DNA from: an archaeon | Lineage (GTDB): Archaea; Micrarchaeota; Micrarchaeia; CAILAH01 | Reading direction: 5' to 3' | Assembly: GCA_024274875.1 (NCBI GenBank) | Contig: JAJSAH010000008.1 | Location: forward strand, 1-42,318 | Length of the DNA stretch: 42,318 nucleotides | Part shown: positions 34,640 to 41,843 of the stretch, in pieces | How the letters are laid out: each line of letters opens with the position of its first letter | Position numbering within the stretch: the first letter of the stretch is position 1 | Program-made: the position numbers and the translations under genes | The notes under the pieces: generated by a model | What the model was told of the DNA's origin: nothing | Database searches by the model: none | Seen by the model: the letters and a program-made list of their open reading frames with translations, nothing else

Positions 34640-35787
34640 ATTCTCACCTCTCTAATATTAGATTCCCATCTAGGCAGTTTTCCTTCAAATTGCTCAATTA
34701 TATCAAGTATTCTCTCAGATGAATGCCCATCTCCGTAAGGGTTCTGGGCTGATATCATTTTTTGCCTAACTGCCATATCACTCATAATATTCTCAACATT
34801 GAGAATTATGTTTTCCTTCTCAAAACCTACGCACTTGTTCGACCCCGCTTTTACGGTTTCAGGGCGGTCAGTAACATATCTAAGCGTTAAGCAAGGAATG
34901 TTAAGGCTTGCAGTTTCTTCCTGCAATCCACCGCTGTCAGTAAGAACTAAATCGCTCTGTTTAACAAGAGAGAGCACATCCGTGTATTTCTCTAAGGAAG
35001 GATACTTCCATATTATGTGCTCAGCATTATTAAGCTTCTTGAGATACCCATACTTCTCTGCTGCTTTCTGCGTGCCTGGCAGAACCGCGCAGAATATTGT
35101 GTATTCATCCAAAGATAACAACGCATCGAAAATCCCAGACATGCGCTCTTTGCTGAGCGTATTCTCCCTCCTATGAGCAGAGAAAAATATGAGCTTATTC
35201 CCATCTGGAATTCCAAGCGCCCTCCTTATATTTGGATTTCGATTGCTGTATATTCTAACCGCATCGACAATAGTATTTCCAGTAAGGAAGACCCTACCCT
35301 TAGGATGCCCCTCATTGAGCAAGCAATTAACATTGTACTCAGTGGCAGCAAAAAAGAGCGAGGATGATGCATCAGCCGTGCGTGTGCAGATTTGCTCAGG
35401 AAATGGCTCCCATGAATGAGTCCGCAGACCTGCTTCAACATGCCCTACCGGAGTCATGCATAACGCAGATGCCAAAGATGAAAACATCGCAGAAAATGTA
35501 TCGCCATGCACGAGAACAATATCAGGCTGCTCTTTGCTTATGGCGGACTTTAAGCCCATCAATATTCCGGAACCAATCTCTACAGGATGGCCTTTTGCAT
35601 CAAGATCGTAATCTGGAGTCCGTATCCCTAAGTCATCAAATACCCCTGAAAACAACTCATTATCGTAATGCTGGCCGCTCCACACAATTATATTTTCATG
35701 GCCTCTCTTTTCAGCCTCAGTTATCACCGGCGCCATCTTGATTATCTCAGGTCGCGTGCCCATAGAATGCATAATCTTCAAACTCAT
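34636..35787 (-). CDS. wecB: UDP-N-acetylglucosamine 2-epimerase (non-hydrolysing)
   Basis: About 383 residues, GT-B fold. It converts UDP-GlcNAc to UDP-ManNAc for surface glycans. Family motifs: GTRPEIIKMAPV near residue 9, VHGDTFSAMFSSLA near 84, GHVEAGLRTH near 103, SAHRRENT near 200 and TDSGGLQEE near 277. The Arg/Glu pair expected in the PEEINR segment is changed to PEQICTRT, a small deviation. The ATG at 35787 overlaps the stop of the upstream RHH/nucleotidyltransferase gene (ATGA), and the 3' end overlaps the next gene by 4 nt. Confidence 0.93.
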   Translation of the reverse strand: MSLKIMHSMGTRPEIIKMAPVITEAEKRGHENIIVWSGQHYDNELFSGVFDDLGIRTPDYDLDAKGHPVEIGSGILMGLKSAISKEQPDIVLVHGDTFSAMFSSLASALCMTPVGHVEAGLRTHSWEPFPEQICTRTADASSSLFFAATEYNVNCLLNEGHPKGRVFLTGNTIVDAVRIYSNRNPNIRRALGIPDGNKLIFFSAHRRENTLSKERMSGIFDALLSLDEYTIFCAVLPGTQKAAEKYGYLKKLNNAEHIIWKYPSLEKYTDVLSLVKQSDLVLTDSGGLQEETASLNIPCLTLRYVTDRPETVKAGSNKCVGFEKENIILNVENIMSDMAVRQKMISAQNPYGDGHSSERILDIIEQFEGKLPRWESNIREVRI

Positions 35788-36548
35788 GATTCCCTCTCCG
35801 TATCCATCCATTCAGAAGTGAACATATATCCTGCAAGCGCGCCCTTAGATGCAAGCACAGGAAACACATCCCTCTCAAGCATCCCCTCATCAGGCAGAAA
35901 ATCTTTCACCTGCTTATTCATAATATACAACCCAGTATTAACTATTCTCGTAGAAGCATGTTTTTGTTTCTCGCTGAAACTCGTTATTTCATAACCCTCC
36001 ATCTCCACGCACCCATACTCAGAGGGATTTTGCTTTTCTCTTACTGCAATTGTGGCGACTTTTCCAAGTTTGTTGTGATAATCAAGCATCCTTATTAAAT
36101 TAAACCCAAATATGGAATCGCAATTCGCAACAATGAATACTGGCCCTACTAAACTCATGCATGCTTTCACTGCTCCAGCAGTCCCAACTGGATTGGATTC
36201 CAACAAGTACAGAATGTTTGCATTAAACTTTGAGCCATCTCCAAAATAAGCGCGAATGCGAGATTCGTCACTTCTAAGAGCAATAACAAATTTATGTATT
36301 CCATATCCTAACATCCACTTAATCAAATGTTCAAGAATCGGTTTTCCATCATGCGTGCGCATAGCTTTGTCCTCGCCACGATCTCCGCCAGCAAGTATTA
36401 TTGCTGTGGATGCATTGCTTAACAAAGCTTTTCTAAGAAGATATTCTATTGCTTGCGAACGATTCTTAATCGCGTTCCCATCGATTCGCTTCTCAATCTC
36501 ACCCAATATATATGGGTCAATCGAAATCGCAATCTTAGTTTGTTTCAT
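35784..36548 (-). CDS. Ribbon-helix-helix domain fused to a sugar nucleotidyltransferase
   Basis: 254 residues. The first ~45 residues read as a ribbon-helix-helix DNA-binding domain: strand KIAISIDPY, helix LGEIEKRIDG, then NRSQAIEYLLRKAL. The rest is an NTP-transferase domain starting TAIILAGGDRGEDKAMRTH. The usual GxGTRL loop is altered to GGDRGEDKAM, Asp is in VANCDSIFG, and GTAGAVKAC and NPSEYGCVEM follow. The protein stops at EWMDTERES, just where related enzymes have the W-x-D-x-G motif and a further helix, so the C-terminus is trimmed. It is the first gene of the operon. A 13-bp palindrome lies between its TATA-like box and ATG. Sugar-transfer activity is uncertain because of the altered loop. 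Confidence 0.82.
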   Translation of the reverse strand: MKQTKIAISIDPYILGEIEKRIDGNAIKNRSQAIEYLLRKALLSNASTAIILAGGDRGEDKAMRTHDGKPILEHLIKWMLGYGIHKFVIALRSDESRIRAYFGDGSKFNANILYLLESNPVGTAGAVKACMSLVGPVFIVANCDSIFGFNLIRMLDYHNKLGKVATIAVREKQNPSEYGCVEMEGYEITSFSEKQKHASTRIVNTGLYIMNKQVKDFLPDEGMLERDVFPVLASKGALAGYMFTSEWMDTERES

Positions 36549-36550
36549 AC

Positions 36551-36563
36551 TAAGTAATACTTA
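36551..36563. promoter_or_regulatory. 13-bp perfect palindrome at the operon start (possible RHH operator)
   Basis: TAAGTAATACTTA has 6-bp arms around one central base and lies 3-15 nt before the ATG (36548) of a gene whose product begins with a ribbon-helix-helix domain. A TATA-like box (tttatatttttt, minus strand, about 36572-36585) lies further upstream, so the palindrome would cover the transcription start. RHH proteins usually bind short inverted repeats at their own promoters. Autoregulation is inference. Confidence 0.45.
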
Positions 36564-36583
36564 TCTGCATAAAAAATATAAAT

Positions 36584-36934
36584 TTATTTGAGTTTTAAGT
36601 GCGAATATGCCTCAACTGTGCGCGCGATGTGCATAATCGCGTATATTGATATTGCCAAAAACAATAAAAATGAGACGCCTTCCACTAACTCCCAATCAAA
36701 CCACGGCGTTGCTGAGAGAAGTTGGATTATGCTAATCATTGCCATTATGAGAAATGCATATGAAAGATAGCGCAATGCATACGACAAGCTTTTTCCCTTA
36801 AGTTTAAGCGCATGCCCTATCAGCATCTTTGCGAGAAATAGGGAGATAAATAAATTAACCAAGCGAACCATGGTTAAAAGCGGATTGGACATATAAATGT
36901 ATATGAGAACATCCATCATTTCATTGAATGGCAT
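36584..36934 (-). CDS. Small membrane protein, three or four TM helices
   Basis: About 116 residues, not recognised. Hydrophobic segments: LLTMVRLVNLFISLFLAKML, ALRYLSYAFLIMAMISIIQL, and GVSFLLFLAISIYAIMHIA, with a short charged C-terminal tail. No catalytic motif. ATG 36934 lies 26 nt from the centre of a symmetric A/T box shared with the divergent transporter gene and is preferred; ATG 36940 is the alternative. The gene lies 35 nt upstream of the nucleotide-sugar operon on the same strand and could be read through into it. Confidence 0.65.
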   Translation of the reverse strand: MPFNEMMDVLIYIYMSNPLLTMVRLVNLFISLFLAKMLIGHALKLKGKSLSYALRYLSYAFLIMAMISIIQLLSATPWFDWELVEGVSFLLFLAISIYAIMHIARTVEAYSHLKLK

Positions 36935-36952
36935 ATACATGAATCCCTATAA

Positions 36953-36966
36953 AATTATTTAAATTA
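36953..36966. promoter_or_regulatory. Symmetric bidirectional TATA-like box
   Basis: AATTATTTAAATTA is centred about 26 nt from both the plus-strand ATG 36986 (transporter) and the minus-strand ATG 36934 (small membrane protein). Neither start has a Shine-Dalgarno site, so one box may drive leaderless transcription in both directions. Confidence 0.45.
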
Positions 36967-36985
36967 TCTCATATTATAAAAAAAG

Positions 36986-38113
36986 ATGAAAACGCATTTA
37001 ATTCAGAAACTTAGATACCTGCTGAACAACGACATTAATGAAGTGTATGCATCAATTTCTATCCGAACGCTGTTTTCATCTATGGTGTCTATATTCATTC
37101 CAATATTCCTATTTATTTCAGGGTTCCCGCTGTATTTAATACCTCTTTTCTATCTTGTGAGAGCTGTTGCGGGCATACCTTTGTGCAAAGCATCAGAGAT
37201 TTTATCTGGAATATTCAAACCGCCGATACTCATAGCAATCTCTTCAGTAATTTTTTCAGCATCTCTGATGGGCATCAATTACATAAGCATGGATGCAGCA
37301 GTTATTGCAATTTTGGCAGTAGGGTTTGAAGCATCAGACCTGCTATTTTGGGTGCCATTCCACAACATATTTGCAGCAACATCAAGCAGGAGAAAGATGG
37401 ATAAGGAGTTTGGCACATGGCAAAGCCTAGCCTCATTCGCACCGCTCGTTTCGCCCGCGATTGCTGCGATCATCATAATACTATTTGGCTATAATATGCT
37501 TTTTGCGCTTGCAAGCGCAGGCATGCTCATCTCAGCAGTGCCATTATTTTTTATAAAACACCAACCAAACATCAAACCAAGAATGAACTCCATTGCGCAA
37601 ACATCAACTAAATTCCTTGCAGAAGGCGTGCGGGTTGATGGACTTAATGTATACTGGCCCATACTCATATTCATCGTGCTGGGTAGTATTGAGGCGCTGG
37701 GAGAGATATTCACTGTGACATCGCTTTCTGCAGCGGTAGCGATGCTCCTAATAGGATATGTTGATAATGACAAGCTGCATGAACTGCTGAAAAAAATTGG
37801 CGGAGCATTGCACTCAACAACCATCTTTATAAGAGTATTTATGAATAACTTTGCTGCAATACTCATTACAATGATCGGAGCAACTGTGACAAACAGCGCG
37901 CTTGTATCCCCATATTTTGTGGAGTTTTATAAAGAGATTAAGAGAGATGACGCGGTGTTAATGAGGAGAGAAGTTGATTTGAGGAAGGGAAGAATAATTG
38001 CTAACATATTATTTCTGGTTTTGTTATGGATTTTTCCGCAAAGCATGCTGTTCACAATATTCTTCTTAGCAATAAGCCCAGCATCAATCATAATGGCGTC
38101 ATCTAAATATTAA
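36986..38113 (+). CDS. MFS-like membrane transporter
   Basis: A 375-residue integral membrane protein with about ten hydrophobic helices and a central polar loop (near residues 185-205, IKHQPNIKPRMNSIAQTS). The N-terminal half (SIFIPIFLFISGFPLYLI, then FWVPFHNIFAATSSRRKMDK with its charged loop) follows the major-facilitator pattern. The second half is less typical and contains a hydrophilic insert (YVDNDKLHELLKKIG). The substrate is unknown. The family call rests on the helix pattern only. Probably leaderless (shared TATA-like box). Confidence 0.6.
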   Translation: MKTHLIQKLRYLLNNDINEVYASISIRTLFSSMVSIFIPIFLFISGFPLYLIPLFYLVRAVAGIPLCKASEILSGIFKPPILIAISSVIFSASLMGINYISMDAAVIAILAVGFEASDLLFWVPFHNIFAATSSRRKMDKEFGTWQSLASFAPLVSPAIAAIIIILFGYNMLFALASAGMLISAVPLFFIKHQPNIKPRMNSIAQTSTKFLAEGVRVDGLNVYWPILIFIVLGSIEALGEIFTVTSLSAAVAMLLIGYVDNDKLHELLKKIGGALHSTTIFIRVFMNNFAAILITMIGATVTNSALVSPYFVEFYKEIKRDDAVLMRREVDLRKGRIIANILFLVLLWIFPQSMLFTIFFLAISPASIIMASSKY

Positions 38114-38138
38114 ATAATTGCTGCAAAATATATATCAT

Positions 38139-38261
38139 ATGTTCAATGAACGCGAGAAAATCGATGCAGGCATGCTAATTATGCTTGTAGGAATGCTTGC
38201 AGTAATAAGCATCATCATTGCTGTTTGGCTTCTTGGAACAGGAAGCGTACAATTAGTGTAA
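38139..38261 (+). CDS. 40-residue single-pass membrane peptide
   Basis: A short frame with ATG 38139 and stop TAA 38259-38261. The product starts with a charged segment (MFNEREKIDAG), then a single hydrophobic helix (MLAVISIIIAVWLLG) and a short polar end. It lies 25 nt after the transporter stop on the same strand and just before the convergent tRNA-Met. A TATA-like stretch (aaaatatatat) precedes it closely. It has the look of a small membrane protein, but a chance frame cannot be excluded. Confidence 0.45.
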   Translation: MFNEREKIDAGMLIMLVGMLAVISIIIAVWLLGTGSVQLV

Positions 38262-38272
38262 TATTAATTAGA

Positions 38273-38420
38273 TGCCAAGGGGGGGATTTTCAACTGGAAA
38301 CTTTGAACCCCCGACATCCAGATTTCCCGGAGCGCCGTTTAAGTCACAGCCAAACGGCTCATAACTCATAGATAGTTATGCTATGAGTCTGGCGCTCTAA
38401 CCAGGCTGAGCTACCTTGGC
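38273..38420 (-). tRNA. Elongator tRNA-Met (anticodon CAT) with two introns
   Basis: Acceptor GCCAAGG pairs with CCTTGGC, discriminator A. Anticodon stem CCAGA/TCTGG with loop CTCATA + A. A 58-nt intron (38324-38381) lies at position 37/38 and can form hairpins CATAACT/AGTTATG and GCCGTTT/AAACGGC. The T-stem GGGGG/CCCCC encloses 22 nt instead of 7 (38286-38307), so a second insert of 15 nt sits in the T-loop; exon TTCAA can pair with intron TTGAA. Removing both gives a normal 75-nt tRNA. The exact T-loop splice sites are ambiguous by a few A residues. Confidence 0.92.
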
Positions 38421-38486
38421 ATTGACATATTTCATACCAATAAACTTTTTAAAGAATGAATGCTAATTTCTATTTGAGGTGCGCGC

Positions 38487-40310
38487 ATGGTAAAAAACAA
38501 CCTAAACATCAAAAGCATACCTAAAAAAAAGCTCACAGAAAAACAGATGAAGATTCTCGAAAAATATTCTGACAAGTTGGATTCGCTCATTACCCTTGAG
38601 TATAAGAACATTGTTAGGAATGCAAGGTTATGGAGAAAATATGGATATCAAGGCGGCGCGCACGGACTTAGGAACGATAAAGAGGCAAAAAGCAAAGAAG
38701 TTAAGAATGCACAGCAGTTTTTAAATGATATAAACGCCGTATTTAGATTTACCACAGGAAAAAAGCTAGTTGCGGATGGCATCTATGGAAGAAGAACTTT
38801 TGAGAGAACGAAAGAGTTCCAAAGAAAAATAAATGAGTTATTGCGCTCATATAACCGCGGTGTAAGAGTAGAGGTATCATCTGTTGAGAAAAGATTGATA
38901 TCTTTCATAGTGCGCTCTTTCAAGAAAAGAAAGATTGATTTATACAAGGATAAACCCGGCAGATACTCATGGAAAAGCAATGATGGAAAGAGAAAGTATG
39001 AGCTCAGAATGCTTAAAACTGAAAAAGGCATCAGAAAGGGAGAGCTTGTCGTGCGCAACGCTTCAGGCAGCATTCTTAAACGTATTAATTTCAAAATTGA
39101 TGCTAAGGGTAATGTGAGCTATGATAAAAATGCTGTGATGCTCTATGAGATAATGGTGGATGGATATTTTGGTGTTGAAACGAGAAGGGCGGTAACGCTC
39201 GTCGCAAAAAGAATGCTTAAAGATACGGTAAGGCCTCAGACGATCAGAAGACCGGTAAAATCCAGCATTACCATGACGCTGGGAGTTTCGTTTGCTCCAT
39301 ACCTTGCAGAACTTGCTGGATACATACATTCTGAACTCAGATCGCATGCAAGAGGAAATGAGTATGAAGGAAACAAAGATTTAATTGATGAAATTGTCAA
39401 TATATATTCAAACATGACATATAAAGATGAAATAAAGTTAAGGAAAAACAGGCAGAAGATTAAAGTTGATGGTAAGGAATATAACGCTACATGGCAGGAT
39501 ATGCTGCGCGCGCGCATTATTGATGATGTGCCATACGAAAAATTCTTGAAAGAATGGATGAAAATGCTGAAAAAATCTGGCGTGAAACTCTCAAAAGAAC
39601 CCGTGCAAAAGTATATGGTTTTGAAGGAAATAAGCGCTGGCGGAAAAGGAGGAGGAGTGTTTGCGGTCGATTTTGAAAACTCAGATCTGAAAGCGCTGTA
39701 CCTTAACACTTCAAAACACATAAAGAAGGTGTTAAAGCCATCCCCATGGAGAAAAGAACTGCTCGATCAGCTAAAGAATGATTATGAGAATGCATGCAGA
39801 ATTGTATCTGAATTGTCTGAGAAAAATGCACGCGATAAAAGCAAATTCATAAACTCTCTGGAAAAAGAACAAAATATCTATTTCATATTGCACAATATGT
39901 ATGATCTGTGCGGATATATGCCATCAGTGAATAACATAATGGAAACAGATTATTACTATGTAAGATCTATTGAGAAAAAAGCATTCAAAGAAAACTTGCT
40001 GAAATTCATAAAGTATGAATGGAAAGATGAGAAAAAGAGAGAAGCAATGAAGGATATGTTTGGAGGCGTGTTCACAAGCCCAAGTGATCCAACTGAAGTT
40101 TGGGAAGATTTGTTAGATGAATACTATGATGACAAAGGATACATCAACCTTAGAAAAATGCGCGAAGATGATGAAAATATATGGGCAATGTTCATATCAT
40201 TTGCATATGGGTACTCAAAAATAAGGGAATATAACAGAAGAAAATTCATCGCTGAAATGAAAAAGAAGGAGAAATCAAAATCAGGAAATAAAATTGTGGC
40301 TAAGCGTTAG
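38487..40310 (+). CDS. 607-aa protein with peptidoglycan-binding-like motifs
   Basis: Not recognised as a whole. It is a very basic, soluble protein without signal peptide or membrane helix. Two stretches match the core of PG_binding_1-type domains: ADGIYGRRTFERTKEFQRK near residue 96 and VDGYFGVETRRAVTLVAKRM near 224 (pattern DGxxGxxTxxAVxxFQ). The remaining ~370 residues are helix-rich and charged, with DLCGYMPSVNN and acidic clusters. In archaea, which lack peptidoglycan, such motifs may bind other polymers or be structural. GAGGTGCGCGC precedes the ATG, supporting the start. The 3' end overlaps the pilin-like operon by 11 nt. Confidence 0.7.
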   Translation: MVKNNLNIKSIPKKKLTEKQMKILEKYSDKLDSLITLEYKNIVRNARLWRKYGYQGGAHGLRNDKEAKSKEVKNAQQFLNDINAVFRFTTGKKLVADGIYGRRTFERTKEFQRKINELLRSYNRGVRVEVSSVEKRLISFIVRSFKKRKIDLYKDKPGRYSWKSNDGKRKYELRMLKTEKGIRKGELVVRNASGSILKRINFKIDAKGNVSYDKNAVMLYEIMVDGYFGVETRRAVTLVAKRMLKDTVRPQTIRRPVKSSITMTLGVSFAPYLAELAGYIHSELRSHARGNEYEGNKDLIDEIVNIYSNMTYKDEIKLRKNRQKIKVDGKEYNATWQDMLRARIIDDVPYEKFLKEWMKMLKKSGVKLSKEPVQKYMVLKEISAGGKGGGVFAVDFENSDLKALYLNTSKHIKKVLKPSPWRKELLDQLKNDYENACRIVSELSEKNARDKSKFINSLEKEQNIYFILHNMYDLCGYMPSVNNIMETDYYYVRSIEKKAFKENLLKFIKYEWKDEKKREAMKDMFGGVFTSPSDPTEVWEDLLDEYYDDKGYINLRKMREDDENIWAMFISFAYGYSKIREYNRRKFIAEMKKKEKSKSGNKIVAKR

Positions 40311-40545
40311 AGTTAGTGATATTAACTGCCCATTCAAGATCTTCCATTAGTTGATTTTGCTGGCCATAATAAATTATAGAATCATTTACCAGCCATGCAT
40401 CAGTTTTATGCATTTTGCTCACAACACCTTCATAGGACGGTGGAAGATAAGATGATGAGCTTATTAGCAAAATTATAAACACTAAAAGCATCAGAAGAGA
40501 TAATGCTGGTTCCAACGATAAGATAAATCCTCTAACAAACTTCAA
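40300..40545 (-). CDS. Pilin-like small membrane protein (fourth gene of cluster)
   Basis: About 81 residues if started at TTG 40545, which has GAGGTGG 6 nt upstream and gives KFVRGFILSLEPALSLL, a short basic n-region, a Gly before the hydrophobic segment and an acidic residue soon after, as in archaeal class III (prepilin-type) signals. A longer start at 40569 would overlap the previous gene more. One hydrophobic helix (LSLLMLLVFIILLIS) is followed by a short soluble part. It overlaps the upstream gene by 14 nt and the convergent 607-aa gene by 11 nt. Confidence 0.6.
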   Translation of the reverse strand: MKFVRGFILSLEPALSLLMLLVFIILLISSSSYLPPSYEGVVSKMHKTDAWLVNDSIIYYGQQNQLMEDLEWAVNITNSNA

Positions 40546-40888
40546 GCAAACCCACCTCGCCCATATCATAAATATAAACTATGCGATTTATGCACAGCGA
40601 ACTTGCACTGCCACCATATACATATCCTTGCCGCGTTTTCAAAGAGACATTTTGAATTCCTAAATTGCGCAACTTAGAGAGTAAAATCTCATTATCTCTC
40701 CCATTAGATAATTGAGAAATAACTTCATAGCTCCTTGCAATTTTCTGAGCTAACTCTGAATTTTGCGATAGCTTTTTGGCAGTGAATGCATATGCATTCG
40801 TCAAAATAACTGAGCATAAATAAAACAAATATAACGCCAATATGAATGCAATAATCAAATCTATGCTTATGGAACCCTTTCGATGCAT
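40532..40888 (-). CDS. Pilin-like protein (third gene of cluster)
   Basis: 118 residues. The N-terminus MHRKGSISIDLIIAFIL has a basic n-region, Gly at the likely cleavage site and Asp five residues after it, where pilins usually have Glu. A single hydrophobic helix leads into a soluble domain ending GEVGLLEVC, with two Cys in that domain. The ATG overlaps the stop of the upstream gene (TAATG), and its GGAGGTGG ribosome-binding site is inside that gene's last codons. Probably a surface pilus or minor pilin subunit. Confidence 0.68.
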   Translation of the reverse strand: MHRKGSISIDLIIAFILALYLFYLCSVILTNAYAFTAKKLSQNSELAQKIARSYEVISQLSNGRDNEILLSKLRNLGIQNVSLKTRQGYVYGGSASSLCINRIVYIYDMGEVGLLEVC

Positions 40889-41193
40889 TATCCACCACCA
40901 CCTTTCCGCTTGTATAGATAAGCCGAACCAATGCGTTGATCTTCATCTACGCAATAAACTTTCGAACTTATCAAGCAAGTTTGGTTGAGTTCGTAATCGC
41001 TATGCCTAAGCGAATATGTGTATAGAGTTGCAAGAAGCGAAGTTGATGATGCTTGATCATGCAGCATTGCTCTCTTAATCGAATCGCCCGCCTGCAGGGT
41101 TATATTGTGAAGTGCATTATAGAAAATAGTTACCACCAATATGAACATTAATATGCTAATAAGGTACTCTATGCTTATGCTGCCTCTGTTCAT
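40888..41193 (-). CDS. Pilin-like protein (second gene of cluster)
   Basis: 101 residues. The N-terminus MNRGSISIEYLISILMF is the best class III signal in the cluster: short basic n-region, Gly cleavage site, and Glu at +5 (S-I-S-I-E), the position needed for type IV pilin assembly. One hydrophobic helix is followed by a soluble domain with two Cys. The C-terminus RKGGGG is encoded by the purine-rich ribosome-binding site of the next gene. ATG overlaps the upstream stop (ATGA). Confidence 0.72.
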   Translation of the reverse strand: MNRGSISIEYLISILMFILVVTIFYNALHNITLQAGDSIKRAMLHDQASSTSLLATLYTYSLRHSDYELNQTCLISSKVYCVDEDQRIGSAYLYKRKGGGG

Positions 41194-41801
41194 TCAATCA
41201 CATCAACATAATCAACATCATACATCCCATCACCATTAGAGATGGAAATGCCTATCACAGGTTTAAGCAAAGAAAAATCCTCATCAAACCCTGCCTGCTG
41301 CATATGATTTCTCCCTATTTTAACCTTGCCAGCATCATAATCATAAACCAAAACCATAGAGCAGGCATGAATTTCTTCCTCGCCATTATCAGTTATAATC
41401 ACAATCTTATCGCTAGCATCGAAAATAGGGGGCAATTTATTGAAATTGCCTTGCTTAAAAGAGTATAGCGTCTCATCCAACATGCTGCTATCAACATACC
41501 CGCACCATATATCAACATCTGCATTTTTTTGCGATTCAACCTCTGCCTCTAATTCCTCAAGCCTTGCAGCAGCTTCTTCAATCTTTTCGAATACATTGGA
41601 AGCATCACTCGGCTCAGCCAATGTATTTTGTATCTTTCTCTTTATTATCATTTTTTCATAGTAAAAATCTTGAAGCGCGAGCATCTGATGCTCATTGCCC
41701 ATTTCTTCTCTTATATGCAGCAAGTAATCATTGTGCATCAGCAGAACAGATTCTATGACCAACATTACCAACACAAAAGAAATCAATCCGCGCACAAACA
41801 C
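41190..41801 (-). CDS. Pilin-like/secreted protein, first gene of cluster
   Basis: About 203 residues from GTG 41801, giving FVRGLISFVLVMLVIESVLL: a short basic region, Gly, then a hydrophobic helix, but without Glu at +5. A long coiled-coil segment (residues about 45-90, KIEEAAARLEELEAEVES) and a beta-rich C-terminal domain follow. An ATG further upstream (41843) would put the start at the edge of the divergent tRNA gene and is unlikely. An A/T box (41807-41823) lies between this gene and the initiator tRNA gene. It may be a larger pilus-associated or adhesin-like subunit. Confidence 0.62.
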   Translation of the reverse strand: MFVRGLISFVLVMLVIESVLLMHNDYLLHIREEMGNEHQMLALQDFYYEKMIIKRKIQNTLAEPSDASNVFEKIEEAAARLEELEAEVESQKNADVDIWCGYVDSSMLDETLYSFKQGNFNKLPPIFDASDKIVIITDNGEEEIHACSMVLVYDYDAGKVKIGRNHMQQAGFDEDFSLLKPVIGISISNGDGMYDVDYVDVIE

Positions 41802-41806
41802 ACCAT

Positions 41807-41823
41807 ATATTTTTAAATAATTA
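41807..41823. promoter_or_regulatory. A/T box upstream of initiator tRNA-Met
   Basis: atatttttaaataatta is centred about 29 nt before the first base of the tRNA gene, a normal archaeal TATA distance. It also lies upstream of the divergent pilin-like operon, though for that gene it is close to the preferred start codon. Confidence 0.4.
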
Positions 41824-41843
41824 GAGTTTAATATGTGTTGCAT

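Noticed and set aside
34799-35741. Plus-strand frames opposite the epimerase gene
   Set aside because: The minus strand carries clear UDP-GlcNAc 2-epimerase motifs; the plus-strand frames have no family features.
38286-38307. Degenerate tRNA-Met pseudogene
   Set aside because: The disrupted T-loop could suggest decay, but all stems pair perfectly once the 15-nt insert is removed, and the insert can pair with the exon, so an intron is the simpler reading.
41802-41843. ATG 41843 as start of the first pilin-like gene
   Set aside because: It touches the 5' edge of the divergent initiator tRNA gene and would add a polar extension before the signal; GTG 41801 gives a normal class III-like N-terminus.
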